DNA of 64,000 bases from the NCBI GenBank assembly GCA_905478065.1, contig CAJQGZ010000019.1:20628-84627 (forward strand). Reading direction: 5' to 3'. Positions within the stretch are counted from its first letter, which is position 1. Each line of letters opens with the position of its first letter. The position numbers and the translations under genes were made by a program. The notes beneath the pieces are model-generated. The model searched no databases. It was not told the DNA's origin and saw nothing but the letters and a program-made list of their open reading frames with translations. Source of the stretch: an uncultured bacterium (GTDB lineage: Bacteria > Fidelibacterota > Marinisomatia > Marinisomatales > UBA1611). Positions 16,762 through 26,055 of this stretch are shown here, piece by piece.

Positions 16762-18837
16762 ATGAAAAGCTTTGATATTGAAGATACAATAACAAAGTTA
16801 AATCAAATTAGCACCAAGCGTGCTGAAGTTTTACTTGACCATCAAGTTAAATCTATAAAAAATCTTTTATATTATTTCCCGAGAAAACATTTAGATCGAA
16901 CTAATATAACAAAAATAAAAGATATTGCTCCCGCTAATAAGTATAATATTGTGGGGACTGTTGAAACTCTTGGTGAAAAGCGAACAAGGTTTAAAAAAAT
17001 TTATCAGGTTTTGATTTCTGATGGTACTGGTGTTATGACCTTAACTTGGTTTAATTCTTCAAAATACATAAAGAACTTAGTAAAAAAAGGAGACCTCATT
17101 GCTGTTCACGGTAAGGTAGATTGGTATAATGGGTTCTCAATTAGTCATCCTGAATTTGATATCCTCGATCAAAAAACAGACCCAGCAAGTACTGGTTCAA
17201 TTATACCTATTTATCCTTTAACAAATGAATTAAAAAGAGTGGGTGTTGAACAGCGTTTAATTAGAAAACTAATTTTACAGTCACTTGATAAAATTAGTTC
17301 GTTCAATGAAATGTATGATGCTAAGATTTTGAAATCTCACAAATTAGTAAAAATTGGAGAAGCCTTAAATCAGTTGCATTTTCCTGATGATATAAATCAA
17401 TTAAAGAGTGCTATTTACAGATTAAAGTTTGATGAGCACTTTATTTTGCAGGTCTTTTTGGCCTTAGTTAAAGAAAATATTAAACGCTCAGAAGCTAGGC
17501 CGTTTAAAGATATTGGTCCTTATTTCCAGATTATTCGCGATGGTTTAAAATTTGAACTAACTAGATCGCAAAAAAAAGTCATTGCTGAAATTCATGGAGA
17601 TATGAAAAAAGGACATTCTATGAATCGGCTTTTGCAAGGAGATGTTGGCTCAGGGAAAACCATTGTTGCAATATTATCTTCTTCACTAGCTGTCGGTAAT
17701 AGTGCGCAGGTTGCAATAATGGCACCAACAGAAATTTTAGCTGCTCAGCACTATAAATCATTCCAAGAAGAATTATCGGAAGCCAGAATAATATGTTGTC
17801 TACTTGTTGGGAAAATGAAGAAAAAAGATAGAAATAAAATTATTACAAATATAGAAAATGGAAAAATTTCTGTTGTCGTGGGCACTCATGCAATTATTCA
17901 AGATGACGTAATTTTTAAAGACCTTGGTTTAGTTGTTATAGATGAGCAACATAGATTTGGGGTAGAACAAAGGAATAAACTTATTAATAAAGGATTGAAC
18001 CCTCATCTGTTATCAATGACAGCCACTCCAATACCAAGGACCCTTTCTATTACATATATGGGAGATATGGATTTATCAATTATTGATGAACTTCCAAAAA
18101 ATAGAATTCCAATAACTACAAAAATTATTGAACCTACTAGACTTCCTAAAGTTTATGCTTTTGCAAAAGATCAAATTGATTCTGGTCAGCAGTGTATGAT
18201 CGTATACCCTTTAATTGAAGAGTCAGAGAAGAGTGACTTAGGTGCAGCAGTTGAAATGTTTGAAAAACTTCAAAAAAGTACTTTTTCAAATTATAAAGTT
18301 GGATTAATCCATGGAAAAATGAATGGTGAGGAAAAAAAAGAGGTTATGGGAAGGTTTAAGGAAAATAAAATTAACATCATCATCGCGACAACGGTTATTG
18401 AAGTGGGAATTGATGTGCCAAATGCAACAGTAATGCTTATAGAGCATGCTGAACGGTTTGGATTAACTCAACTACATCAATTGAGAGGCAGAGTAGGAAG
18501 AGGTATAAAAAAAAGTTATTGTATACTTGTGAATAGAGGCACAAATGAACTCTCCGCAAAAAGGTTGAAAATAATGGAGAGTACCAATGATGGGTTTGAG
18601 ATTGCTGATGAAGATTTGATTTTGAGAGGACCAGGTGACTATGTTGGTTTTAAACAAAGTGGGTTTGTAAAATATAAAATTGCGGATATGGTCAAGGATG
18701 GGCCCATAATTAGAACCGCTAGAATTTTAGCTAAAAGTATTATTGAGTCCGACCCCATCCTAGAAAATCATGAGAATGTTAAGGCGAGAGTAATAGACGA
18801 TTATAAAAACAATCTTCATTTAGTAAAATTAAATTAA
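16762..18837 (+). CDS. recG: ATP-dependent DNA helicase RecG
   Basis: Superfamily 2 helicase that regresses stalled replication forks and processes branched DNA. The N-terminal wedge/OB domain comprises residues 1-250. Walker A GDVGSGKT begins at about residue 294, the DEQH box at about 394, TATPIPRTL at about 420, and the RGRVGRG motif VI near 575. The C-terminal TRG-like region follows. The ATG at 16762 is preferred because the ORF could only be extended to a TTG at 16741 through a stretch without RecG likeness. The resulting 691 residues are normal for RecG. Confidence 0.95.
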   Translation: MKSFDIEDTITKLNQISTKRAEVLLDHQVKSIKNLLYYFPRKHLDRTNITKIKDIAPANKYNIVGTVETLGEKRTRFKKIYQVLISDGTGVMTLTWFNSSKYIKNLVKKGDLIAVHGKVDWYNGFSISHPEFDILDQKTDPASTGSIIPIYPLTNELKRVGVEQRLIRKLILQSLDKISSFNEMYDAKILKSHKLVKIGEALNQLHFPDDINQLKSAIYRLKFDEHFILQVFLALVKENIKRSEARPFKDIGPYFQIIRDGLKFELTRSQKKVIAEIHGDMKKGHSMNRLLQGDVGSGKTIVAILSSSLAVGNSAQVAIMAPTEILAAQHYKSFQEELSEARIICCLLVGKMKKKDRNKIITNIENGKISVVVGTHAIIQDDVIFKDLGLVVIDEQHRFGVEQRNKLINKGLNPHLLSMTATPIPRTLSITYMGDMDLSIIDELPKNRIPITTKIIEPTRLPKVYAFAKDQIDSGQQCMIVYPLIEESEKSDLGAAVEMFEKLQKSTFSNYKVGLIHGKMNGEEKKEVMGRFKENKINIIIATTVIEVGIDVPNATVMLIEHAERFGLTQLHQLRGRVGRGIKKSYCILVNRGTNELSAKRLKIMESTNDGFEIADEDLILRGPGDYVGFKQSGFVKYKIADMVKDGPIIRTARILAKSIIESDPILENHENVKARVIDDYKNNLHLVKLN

Positions 18838-18912
18838 GTTTTTAATGTATTTTTTGTATTAATACTATCATATAAATTTGTCTTATTTTAAATAAACGGA
18901 ATAAATATTAAA

Positions 18913-19233
18913 GTGAATAAAGAAATTTTATCAGAAAAAGAACAATTGTTTCTGTATTTAGTTGGAACTTTTCATTCGAGCGCTAGAATAGCGTTAGGTA
19001 AAAACGAAAACCCAATGACAAAATCAATAAATATAAATGTAGAACAGGCATCTTTTTATATTAACGTTCTTGATTTGATTCAAGAGAAAACCAAAGAAAA
19101 TTTGACTGACTATGAAGAGCAGATGCTAATTAACACGATTAGCGAATTGAAATTAAATTTAATTGATGAAAAGAAAAAAAATAAAAGCCCGAATGGACAA
19201 AAACAAAATAAAGAATCAAAAAAGGAAGACTAA
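18913..19233 (+). CDS. DUF1844 family protein
   Basis: Small protein of 106 residues with the DUF1844 layout. A helical start (LFLYLVGTFHSSARIALG), a Pro/Asn turn and a second helix (ASFYINVLDLIQEKTKENLTD) are followed by an amphipathic helix (EEQMLINTISELKLNL) and a Lys/Asn-rich tail. The start is GTG at 18913. Function is unknown. It ends 3 nt before the large DUF2723 gene, so the two are probably one transcription unit, downstream of a 75-nt gap after recG. Confidence 0.75.
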   Translation: MNKEILSEKEQLFLYLVGTFHSSARIALGKNENPMTKSININVEQASFYINVLDLIQEKTKENLTDYEEQMLINTISELKLNLIDEKKKNKSPNGQKQNKESKKED

Positions 19234-19236
19234 GCT

Positions 19237-22176
19237 TTGTTAAAAAATGATTTTATTAAAATAAATAGATTAATCGCACTAGTTGTTTTCTTATTAACCT
19301 TCGTTGTTTATTTTGATACTATGGCTCCAACTGTCTCCTACTGGGATTGTGGTGAGTTCATTGCAGTTTCTCATACTTTAGGTGTGCCACATCCGCCTGG
19401 GAGTCCATTTTTTCTGCTTTTGGGTCGTATTTTTTCTATGATTCCTTTTAATGATGATGTTGCTTTCCGTGTAAATATTATTTCCCCGCTCGTAAGTGCT
19501 TTAGCAGTGATGCTTCTGTATCTTTCAATTGTTAAAGTAGTGACTCATTGGCGAGGAAAAGTAAACAGCTCGATAGATAGTTTAATTGTTTTTGGTGGAG
19601 GTGTTTCTGGTGCCTTAGCGTTTGCATTTACTGATAGTCATTGGTTTAACGCAGTTGAAGCAGAAGTATATGCTTTTAGTACATTTTTTACCGCAATTGT
19701 TGTTTGGCTCATTCTTTTATGGAATGAAAAAGCAGATGAAAAAGGTCATGAAAGATATTTGCTTATCATTGCGTACATGATTGGTTTAGCTACAGGACTT
19801 CACTTACTAAATTTATTAGCAATACCTTTTATTACTCTAATCGTTTATTTTAGAAAATATAAAGTTGAATGGAAATCTTTTGGAATTAATGTATTAATTA
19901 CTGCCGTAATTTTTTTTGTTATCCACAATGGAATTATCAAAGGCTTACCTAAGATGGCCGCTGGTTTCTTGGGCGTATGGGGAACATCATTTTTGATTGG
20001 TTCTGTTTTTGCTCTAATGATTTGGGCTGTTTTGAATAAGCAACATTTAATTAGCATTGCCGCAACATCTATGGTGTTAGTATTAATTGGCTATTCTACA
20101 TACTCATTGATTTTTATTCGTTCTAATCAAGACCCCACGATTGATGAAAACGATCCAGAAACTGTCGAGGCAATGATATCATATCTTGAAAGAGAGCAAT
20201 ACGGTAGTGTTGGCCAGTTCCCAAGAAGATTTAAGGGGCTTCCTCAAATGTATGAAGTTGTTGGTCCTCCATCAAATAATGGAGATTACTCATCGAGGCA
20301 AAAATCTCAATACCGGAAGACTAATGTCAGCAAGCAATGGGATTTTTTCTGGAATTATCAGATTAAGAAAATGTACAACCGTTATTTTTTGTGGCAGTTT
20401 GCTGGGCGAGGGCCAGCTAGTGAAAGTGGCGTGACTCCTATGGGCGCTAATAGTCGGGAAGATGGCGTGGATTGGTCTCAATTTGGTATGCCCTTAGCCT
20501 TGTTAATAGGTTTACTGGGAATGTTTTATCATGGAAGTAAGGATCAGCGTATGTCCTTTTCTGTGATGTCATTATTTTTATTAACCGGCTACGCAATAAT
20601 TCTATATTTAAATCAAGATGATCCTCAGCCAAGAGAAAGGGATTATTCTTATGTTGGTAGTTTCTTTGCATTTTCGATTTGGATAGGCGCTGGCGTGTCA
20701 GCGATTGGCGAATTTATTGAAAAGAAGATAGCAAATATAGATCTAAGAAAAAGAATGTTATCTATAACATTATTGTTAATAATAATATTCATGCCTGGAG
20801 TAATGATGAGCGTTAATTATCATTCACATGATAGGTCTGGTAATTATGTAGCCTGGGATTATAGTTATAATATTTTACAATCAGTTGGGCCCAATGGTAT
20901 ATTATTCACCAATGGAGATAATGACACTTTTCCTTTATGGTATCTCCAGGAGGTGGAAAACATAAGGAAAGATGTAGCTGTGGTAAATCTTAGCCTTTTA
21001 AATACTCCTTGGTATATAAAACAGTGGAAAGAAGCAAGGTCTGCTGATACAAAGTTTATAAACCTTTCCGATAATCAAGTCGATGCTATCACTTCTAGGT
21101 TGCAGAGGTGGGAGGAGAAGAAGGTCCAGGTACCAGTTCAAAATGACCCTAAAAATGAAAAAGGTTTTATTGAATGGAATTTAAAACCTACTTTTGCTGG
21201 TCAGGCTCTAAGAGTTCAAGATATTATGATACTCAGAATTATTAAAGATGCAAATTGGAAGGTTCCTATTTATTTTGCTGTTACAGTATCTCAATCAAAT
21301 AGAATAGGTTTAGACTCATATTTAGATATGCAAGGCTTGACCTTCCAGCTTAAAAGTCACAAAACAAAACCTGTCGATCAAGATATGATGTATAAAAACT
21401 TAATGACTCAAATTGGCCCTAATGATTGGTCGTCAGAGTTTGATGTTTCTGGGTTTAATGATGATAAGGAAAGTGATTATATAAACTGGTCTAGAGATTA
21501 TAAACCTGGATATATGTTTCGTAATCTGGGTAACGATAAAATTTATTATAATGATCAAATTATTAGACTTCTCCAGAATTACCGTAGTGCATATATGCAA
21601 TTAGCAGTTACATATTATATGGATTATCAAAAAGAACAAAGAAAGAAAGTTCCAGATACTAACTTGTTAGCAGATTTAAGCTCTAAATCTGTTGAGGTAT
21701 TAGATCAAATGCGTTTTAATATTCCTGAGGAAACAATACCAATCACTTCTGCTGACCTACACTATCAAGTTGCAAGGCTTTATGGCGACTTAAATCGTAA
21801 AGATTCAATGGAAGATATTTTAGAAGACTTAATTAAGCTGGAAGGTGTTTCTCCCAGTAATAAAGTTGAGTATGCTAATGTATATTATCGTGAACTTGAT
21901 AACTCTGTAATGGCTGTTAATATATTATCTGATTTGCATAATGAATATTCTAAGATTGAGAATATTATAAAAGTTAAAGGCTTTTCTTCCATTTCAAATA
22001 GGAGTTGGAAAAGTTGGCAAAAAGCTTTTCCAGATATCATATCATCCTTGGTCTACATTTATAAATCAACAAACCAAAACAACGAGGCTGAGGAAGTATT
22101 AGTTGATTGGATTTCGCGTTTTCCAGAGGATACAAACGCAAAAAAGTTATTAGAAGAAGTTCGCAGTCTTGACTAG
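19237..22176 (+). CDS. DUF2723 GT-C-type membrane protein (putative protein O-mannosyltransferase family)
   Basis: Large membrane protein of 979 residues. The N-terminal DUF2723 domain contains the hallmark SYWDCGEF with Asp/Glu after the first helix and PHPPGSPFF (about residues 35-60). Some ten or more hydrophobic helices follow to about residue 540, then a soluble C-terminal part with a helical, TPR-like end (about 760-979). The family is distantly related to GT39 protein mannosyltransferases, uses lipid-linked sugars, and is common in Bacteroidota relatives. The start is TTG at 19237, 3 nt after the DUF1844 gene; no upstream ATG is available. A GT2 gene follows 18 nt later, consistent with a glycosylation role. 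Confidence 0.82.
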   Translation: MLKNDFIKINRLIALVVFLLTFVVYFDTMAPTVSYWDCGEFIAVSHTLGVPHPPGSPFFLLLGRIFSMIPFNDDVAFRVNIISPLVSALAVMLLYLSIVKVVTHWRGKVNSSIDSLIVFGGGVSGALAFAFTDSHWFNAVEAEVYAFSTFFTAIVVWLILLWNEKADEKGHERYLLIIAYMIGLATGLHLLNLLAIPFITLIVYFRKYKVEWKSFGINVLITAVIFFVIHNGIIKGLPKMAAGFLGVWGTSFLIGSVFALMIWAVLNKQHLISIAATSMVLVLIGYSTYSLIFIRSNQDPTIDENDPETVEAMISYLEREQYGSVGQFPRRFKGLPQMYEVVGPPSNNGDYSSRQKSQYRKTNVSKQWDFFWNYQIKKMYNRYFLWQFAGRGPASESGVTPMGANSREDGVDWSQFGMPLALLIGLLGMFYHGSKDQRMSFSVMSLFLLTGYAIILYLNQDDPQPRERDYSYVGSFFAFSIWIGAGVSAIGEFIEKKIANIDLRKRMLSITLLLIIIFMPGVMMSVNYHSHDRSGNYVAWDYSYNILQSVGPNGILFTNGDNDTFPLWYLQEVENIRKDVAVVNLSLLNTPWYIKQWKEARSADTKFINLSDNQVDAITSRLQRWEEKKVQVPVQNDPKNEKGFIEWNLKPTFAGQALRVQDIMILRIIKDANWKVPIYFAVTVSQSNRIGLDSYLDMQGLTFQLKSHKTKPVDQDMMYKNLMTQIGPNDWSSEFDVSGFNDDKESDYINWSRDYKPGYMFRNLGNDKIYYNDQIIRLLQNYRSAYMQLAVTYYMDYQKEQRKKVPDTNLLADLSSKSVEVLDQMRFNIPEETIPITSADLHYQVARLYGDLNRKDSMEDILEDLIKLEGVSPSNKVEYANVYYRELDNSVMAVNILSDLHNEYSKIENIIKVKGFSSISNRSWKSWQKAFPDIISSLVYIYKSTNQNNEAEEVLVDWISRFPEDTNAKKLLEEVRSLD

Positions 22177-22194
22177 TACATAATAATATCTAAA

Positions 22195-23238
22195 GTGTCT
22201 GACAACAAGTTAAACGTTAGCATTATTATACCACATTGGAACAATGTAGATATTTTATCTGATTGTTTAGAATCAATTAGCTCAATAAAGTTATCTAATT
22301 TTGATATAATTATTGTTGACAATGCATCCAGCGACCATAGCGTTGATTGGGTTAAATCTAATTATCCCAACGTAAATCTTATAGAAAATGATAAAAACTA
22401 CGGATATGCCGGTGGTTGTAATATCGGTGCAAAGCATGCTGTAGGAGATAAATTGATATTTCTTAATAATGATACTGTTTTAGATCCTGATTGTATACCC
22501 CATATGTTGAAGTCAATGGATGCAAATCCAAATATGGCTGTGTTACAGCCAAAAGTTTTAAATTATTTTGATAGGACGCTCCTTGATTATGCTGGGGGAT
22601 CTGGTGGTCACATGGATATTTATTGTTTTCCCTTAGCACGAGGTAGGGTTTTTGCTAAACAGGAACATGACCATGGTCAGTATGATAATCAAGAAAAGTG
22701 TTTTTGGGCATCCGGAACATGTTTAATGATTAGAAAAAAAATATTTCATCAGGCAGGTGGTTTTGATGATGTGTTTTTTGCGCACATGGAAGAAATAGAT
22801 CTATGCTGGAAAGTGCAATCTATGGGTTACGAAGTATGGGCTGAGCCTAAGGCAGTTATCTATCATAAGAACGGATTAACACTACCTATGTATTCTCACA
22901 AAAAGTACTATCTTAACCATAGGAATTCACTTCTAATGTTATTTGGAAATTATTCATTTAAAAATATATTTTTAAACGGTTCAGTGAGAATTTTTCTTGA
23001 GATAATAGCTGTTTTTTATTCTCTTTTAATTTTTGACTGGAAGCATGCATCAGCAATTATAAGAGCGCTATTTTGGGTGCTCCTTCATCCTCATGTAATT
23101 ATAAAAAAGAGGAGTGGTTTTAATAAAATTAGAAAAAGAGAAGATAGTGAAATCATGAAAAGTATGTTTAAGAGCTCTATCGTTTTGAAATATTATATTT
23201 TAAGAATGAAAACCTATTCAGCCATTTTATCTAAATAA
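22195..23238 (+). CDS. Glycosyltransferase family 2 protein
   Basis: GT-A glycosyltransferase of 347 residues, similar to the rhamnosyltransferase-like (WbbL-type) group. IIIPHWNN is at about residues 10-17, the nucleotide-binding DNASSD near 43-48, YGYAGGCN near 69-76, and the DxD-equivalent LNNDT near 91-95. A hydrophobic stretch near residues 258-280 may anchor it to the inner membrane. It probably transfers a nucleotide-activated sugar in cell-envelope glycan or glycoprotein synthesis. The start is GTG at 22195. Its last 25 nt overlap the convergent DUF4835 gene. It follows the DUF2723 gene closely and is likely co-transcribed with it. Confidence 0.85.
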   Translation: MSDNKLNVSIIIPHWNNVDILSDCLESISSIKLSNFDIIIVDNASSDHSVDWVKSNYPNVNLIENDKNYGYAGGCNIGAKHAVGDKLIFLNNDTVLDPDCIPHMLKSMDANPNMAVLQPKVLNYFDRTLLDYAGGSGGHMDIYCFPLARGRVFAKQEHDHGQYDNQEKCFWASGTCLMIRKKIFHQAGGFDDVFFAHMEEIDLCWKVQSMGYEVWAEPKAVIYHKNGLTLPMYSHKKYYLNHRNSLLMLFGNYSFKNIFLNGSVRIFLEIIAVFYSLLIFDWKHASAIIRALFWVLLHPHVIIKKRSGFNKIRKREDSEIMKSMFKSSIVLKYYILRMKTYSAILSK

Positions 23239-24062
23239 AATTTGTAAATATCGCTATTATCATGATCTAATTGTTTTACATCAATAAGTAAGTCTCTTCT
23301 ACCAAGTTTATTAAAAGTTTCAGCTAAGTATTCAGAATGGATTTTCATAAAATATTGAGTAGATTGTTCTCGCCCAAAATCAATTGCGCTTTTTTCAAGG
23401 CCATTTAGCATATTATTAAGTTCTTTTAGACCAGCCTCAATTTTACCCTCTTGGAGTAAATCTTTCCCAATATAATAAGCAAGTCGAGCATCTCTTAATC
23501 CTGAGTTTTTACTTATATCATCTACTAGAGCTATTCTAGAGCTCCAGCCTTTTTGGTATTCTGATGATGCTCCTCTTAATGCTATTTCTCTTGCTATTTC
23601 ATATGTAGCTCCTCCGCCTCTGTATTCATAAGTATCTATAACGCCTGCTAAGATCATATGAGCATAGAAAGCTAAAAAAGCTGATAACGGTTCAAATAGC
23701 ACTAAATCAAAATACAAGCTTGAGCCAGGGCTATAGTAAAACTGAGCACCATTATCAAAGTATCTTAATTCGCTTCCATTAGAAAATAAAGCTTTGCACA
23801 GGTATGTTTTTACATTGCCCTTAGATGCTGCGCCTTCAAAAACTATCTGTATATGTAAAGGAATTTTTAAATCAGAAAAATCTTTATCCCATGAAGTGTT
23901 TACAAAAAATTGTCGAACGTCATCCTTTAGGTTAATAAGGTCATATTTTTCATCACTCCTTAGTAATCTATCATCAAACTCAATTTTAACTAAGCCAAAT
24001 TGCCCGTAGGAAGCTGTAAATAATATTGGGAGGATAACTACTAAGGATAATAGTTTTGTCAT
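23214..24062 (-). CDS. DUF4835 family exported protein
   Basis: Protein of 282 residues with an N-terminal signal peptide ending near SYGQ. It follows the DUF4835 pattern known from Bacteroidota: an early beta strand, then VRQFFVNTSWDKDFSD, a central FYSPGSSLYFDLVLFEPL-type segment, and a helical C-terminal half. No enzyme motifs were seen; the family is uncharacterised. The gene runs against the GT2 gene, overlapping it by 25 nt at the 3' ends. It is divergent from cca, with a 90-nt gap that should contain both promoters. In Bacteroidota this family is often next to DNA metabolism genes, a context not seen here. Confidence 0.78.
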   Translation of the reverse strand: MTKLLSLVVILPILFTASYGQFGLVKIEFDDRLLRSDEKYDLINLKDDVRQFFVNTSWDKDFSDLKIPLHIQIVFEGAASKGNVKTYLCKALFSNGSELRYFDNGAQFYYSPGSSLYFDLVLFEPLSAFLAFYAHMILAGVIDTYEYRGGGATYEIAREIALRGASSEYQKGWSSRIALVDDISKNSGLRDARLAYYIGKDLLQEGKIEAGLKELNNMLNGLEKSAIDFGREQSTQYFMKIHSEYLAETFNKLGRRDLLIDVKQLDHDNSDIYKFYLDKMAE

Positions 24063-24152
24063 TGATTAAAGATAAATTAAAGCAATTCCTCTTTACAAGT
24101 AATTTATCTTACTTATTTTTGTATTGGTTTGAATATGAATTAATTTTAGATA

Positions 24153-25562
24153 ATGAAAAACATTGAAAAAATTATAAACCAATCTAAATACAAACATATT
24201 TTTGATATGGCTAAAAGAGCTGGCAAGCTTGGCATAAAAGAAAGCATAAAAGTTTATATAGTTGGTGGCGTAGTAAGGGATTTAATGCTTGGAAGGGATA
24301 TCCAAGACCTTGATTTAATGGTTGAGGGTGACGGTATTTTTTTTGCAAAAAAACTAGCTAAAGAGATTGGTGTAAAAAAAGTTGTCCCTTTTGAAAAATT
24401 TGGCACTGCTTTAATACCGAATAAATTATTTCAGATTGAAATTGCTAGTTCAAGATCAGAAACGTACAGCAGTGAATCAAGAAGTCCCTCAAAGGTTAAG
24501 TTTACTAGCCTGAAAGAAGATTTAAAACGGCGAGATTTTACTATCAATGCTATGGCAATGGACACTCATCCAGAAAATTTTGGTAAAATATATGATCCAT
24601 TTGGTGGACAGAATCATTTAAACGAAGGATTATTAAAAACGCCATTAGATCCAGAGAAAACTTTTTCTGATGATCCGCTGAGGATGATGAGGGCAGCTTA
24701 CTTTGCATCAAAGCTTAATTTTAAACTGGACTCTGAATGTAGGGCCGCAATTACTAACCAATCTGATAGGATAAGCATTGTTTCTTGGGAAAGAATAAGA
24801 GAGGAACTTATAAAAACGCTTTCTACATCTAAGCCTTCTGTTGGGTTAGTAATGATGCAAAAAACAGGTTTACTTAGAACAGTATTTCCTGAAATTGATA
24901 TTATGTATGATATGGATCAATCTGCAGAGTGGCACCATAAAGATATTTTTGCTCATACTTTACAAGTTGTAGATAATGCAGCAAAATTAACAGATAAAAT
25001 GGAAATTAGATTTGCTGCGCTGGTTCATGACATTGCTAAACCGGTAACAAGACGTATTGATCCTGTTAAGGGTTACACGTTTCACGGTCATGATGCAATA
25101 GGTGAAAAAATGTTAAATAAAGTATCACAAAGGCTTAGGCTTTCAAATAAATTGTCAGGTTATATAAAAAAATTAACATTATTGCACCTTAGGCCTATAG
25201 CTCTCGTTAAATCTGAGGTTACAGATTCTGCAGTAAGGAGATTAATGGTTTCTGCTGGTGATGAGATTCAAGATTTAATGATACTTTGCAGAGCAGATAT
25301 AACAACGAAAAATCCCAAAACAGTAAAAAAATATTTAAAGAACTTTGATATTGTTGAAGATAAAATGAAAGTTGTTTTGGATAAAGATTCTGCAAAAAAA
25401 TTTCAGAGCCCAATTAGAGGTAAAGATATTATGCAAATTTTTAAAATTAATGAAGGTAAGCAAGTCGGAATATTTAAAAAAGCAGTTGAGGAGGCTATTC
25501 TTGAAGGGACAATTGAAAACACATACAATGCCGCTAAAAGATTTTTATTAGATCAAAAATAA
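24153..25562 (+). CDS. cca: CCA-adding tRNA nucleotidyltransferase / polyA polymerase family
   Basis: Class II nucleotidyltransferase of 469 residues that adds or repairs the 3'-CCA of tRNAs. The catalytic head YIVGGVVRDLMLGRDIQDLDL (about residues 34-54) carries the two metal-binding Asp residues. The RRDFTINAMAMD motif follows at about 128-139, with neck and body helices after it. An HD domain (LVHDIAKP, about residue 290) is present in the C-terminal half, as in the CCA/HD type. Sequence alone does not separate CCA-adding from poly(A)-adding enzymes, but this is the only copy in the window. It is divergent from the DUF4835 gene and followed by a 124-nt gap. Confidence 0.9.
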   Translation: MKNIEKIINQSKYKHIFDMAKRAGKLGIKESIKVYIVGGVVRDLMLGRDIQDLDLMVEGDGIFFAKKLAKEIGVKKVVPFEKFGTALIPNKLFQIEIASSRSETYSSESRSPSKVKFTSLKEDLKRRDFTINAMAMDTHPENFGKIYDPFGGQNHLNEGLLKTPLDPEKTFSDDPLRMMRAAYFASKLNFKLDSECRAAITNQSDRISIVSWERIREELIKTLSTSKPSVGLVMMQKTGLLRTVFPEIDIMYDMDQSAEWHHKDIFAHTLQVVDNAAKLTDKMEIRFAALVHDIAKPVTRRIDPVKGYTFHGHDAIGEKMLNKVSQRLRLSNKLSGYIKKLTLLHLRPIALVKSEVTDSAVRRLMVSAGDEIQDLMILCRADITTKNPKTVKKYLKNFDIVEDKMKVVLDKDSAKKFQSPIRGKDIMQIFKINEGKQVGIFKKAVEEAILEGTIENTYNAAKRFLLDQK

Positions 25563-25597
25563 TGAGAAACTTGACAAAGAACATTTTAAAAATCTTT

Positions 25598-25626
25598 TTT
25601 GTAACCTTAAAACAAAATCTTATAAA
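25598..25626 (+). promoter_or_regulatory. Weak promoter candidate before the ferredoxin gene
   Basis: A TATAAA at 25621-25626 lies 17 nt after TTTGTA (25598-25603), about 60 nt upstream of the ferredoxin ATG. The 124-nt gap after cca, far longer than most gaps here, argues for a promoter. The -35 match is poor, so the exact site is uncertain. Confidence 0.25.
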
Positions 25627-25686
25627 TTAGACCAGTTGAAACTATAGAAATATTTTAAAAACATATACTTATAATTAGGAGAAATT

Positions 25687-25989
25687 ATGACATATATTAT
25701 TGCTGAACCATGTGTAAGTACTTGTGATACTGCTTGTGTCGAAGTATGCCCAGTTGATTGTATTCACGGGCCAGATGATAAAACTGGAGCAGGAGCTGAG
25801 GCGAAAGAACCTGGTTTTGACCCTGAAGGTAAGCAGCTTTACATCAATCCGGAAGAATGTATAGATTGTGGTGCTTGCGAACCAGAGTGTCCTGTTGAAG
25901 CTATTTTTGAAGAAAGTGAAATTCCTGAAGAATGGAGCAAATTCATTCCACTTAATTATGAATATTTTGGACAAGAATATTCTGGGTAA
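25687..25989 (+). CDS. Ferredoxin with two iron-sulfur cluster sites
   Basis: Small acidic electron carrier of 100 residues. The second half has a full 4Fe-4S motif, CIDCGACEPECP. The first cluster region (CVSTCDTACVEVCPVDCIHG) resembles the FdxA/7Fe type, in which one site may bind 3Fe-4S. About residues 35-52 form an acidic insertion between the clusters. AGGAG lies 6 nt before the ATG, one of the clear ribosome-binding sites in the window. A strong terminator follows 23 nt after the stop, so it is probably monocistronic. The Mrp-type protein encoded next also belongs to iron-sulfur biology, but the terminator separates them. Confidence 0.92.
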   Translation: MTYIIAEPCVSTCDTACVEVCPVDCIHGPDDKTGAGAEAKEPGFDPEGKQLYINPEECIDCGACEPECPVEAIFEESEIPEEWSKFIPLNYEYFGQEYSG

Positions 25990-26011
25990 TTAAATTAAAT
26001 TGAAAATCATT

Positions 26012-26040
26012 AAAACGGTTGTTTCGGCAACCGTTTTTTT
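26012..26040 (+). terminator. Rho-independent terminator after the ferredoxin gene
   Basis: A perfect 10-bp stem, AAAACGGTTG (26012-26021) with CAACCGTTTT (26028-26037), closes a 6-nt loop TTTCGG and is followed by a T tract. It lies 15 nt before the next start codon, so the apbC gene must be read from a very short promoter space or by readthrough. Confidence 0.92.
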
Positions 26041-26055
26041 ATTGAAATAAGTAGT

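Noticed and set aside
25571..25576. TTGACA after cca as a -35 box
   Set aside because: It matches the -35 consensus perfectly, but no -10-like hexamer lies 16-19 nt downstream, so the TATAAA at 25621 was preferred as a weak candidate.
25675..25974. A 99-residue minus-strand ORF opposite the ferredoxin gene
   Set aside because: It mirrors the ferredoxin in antisense and shows Ser/Thr/Phe-rich shadow composition with no family likeness.
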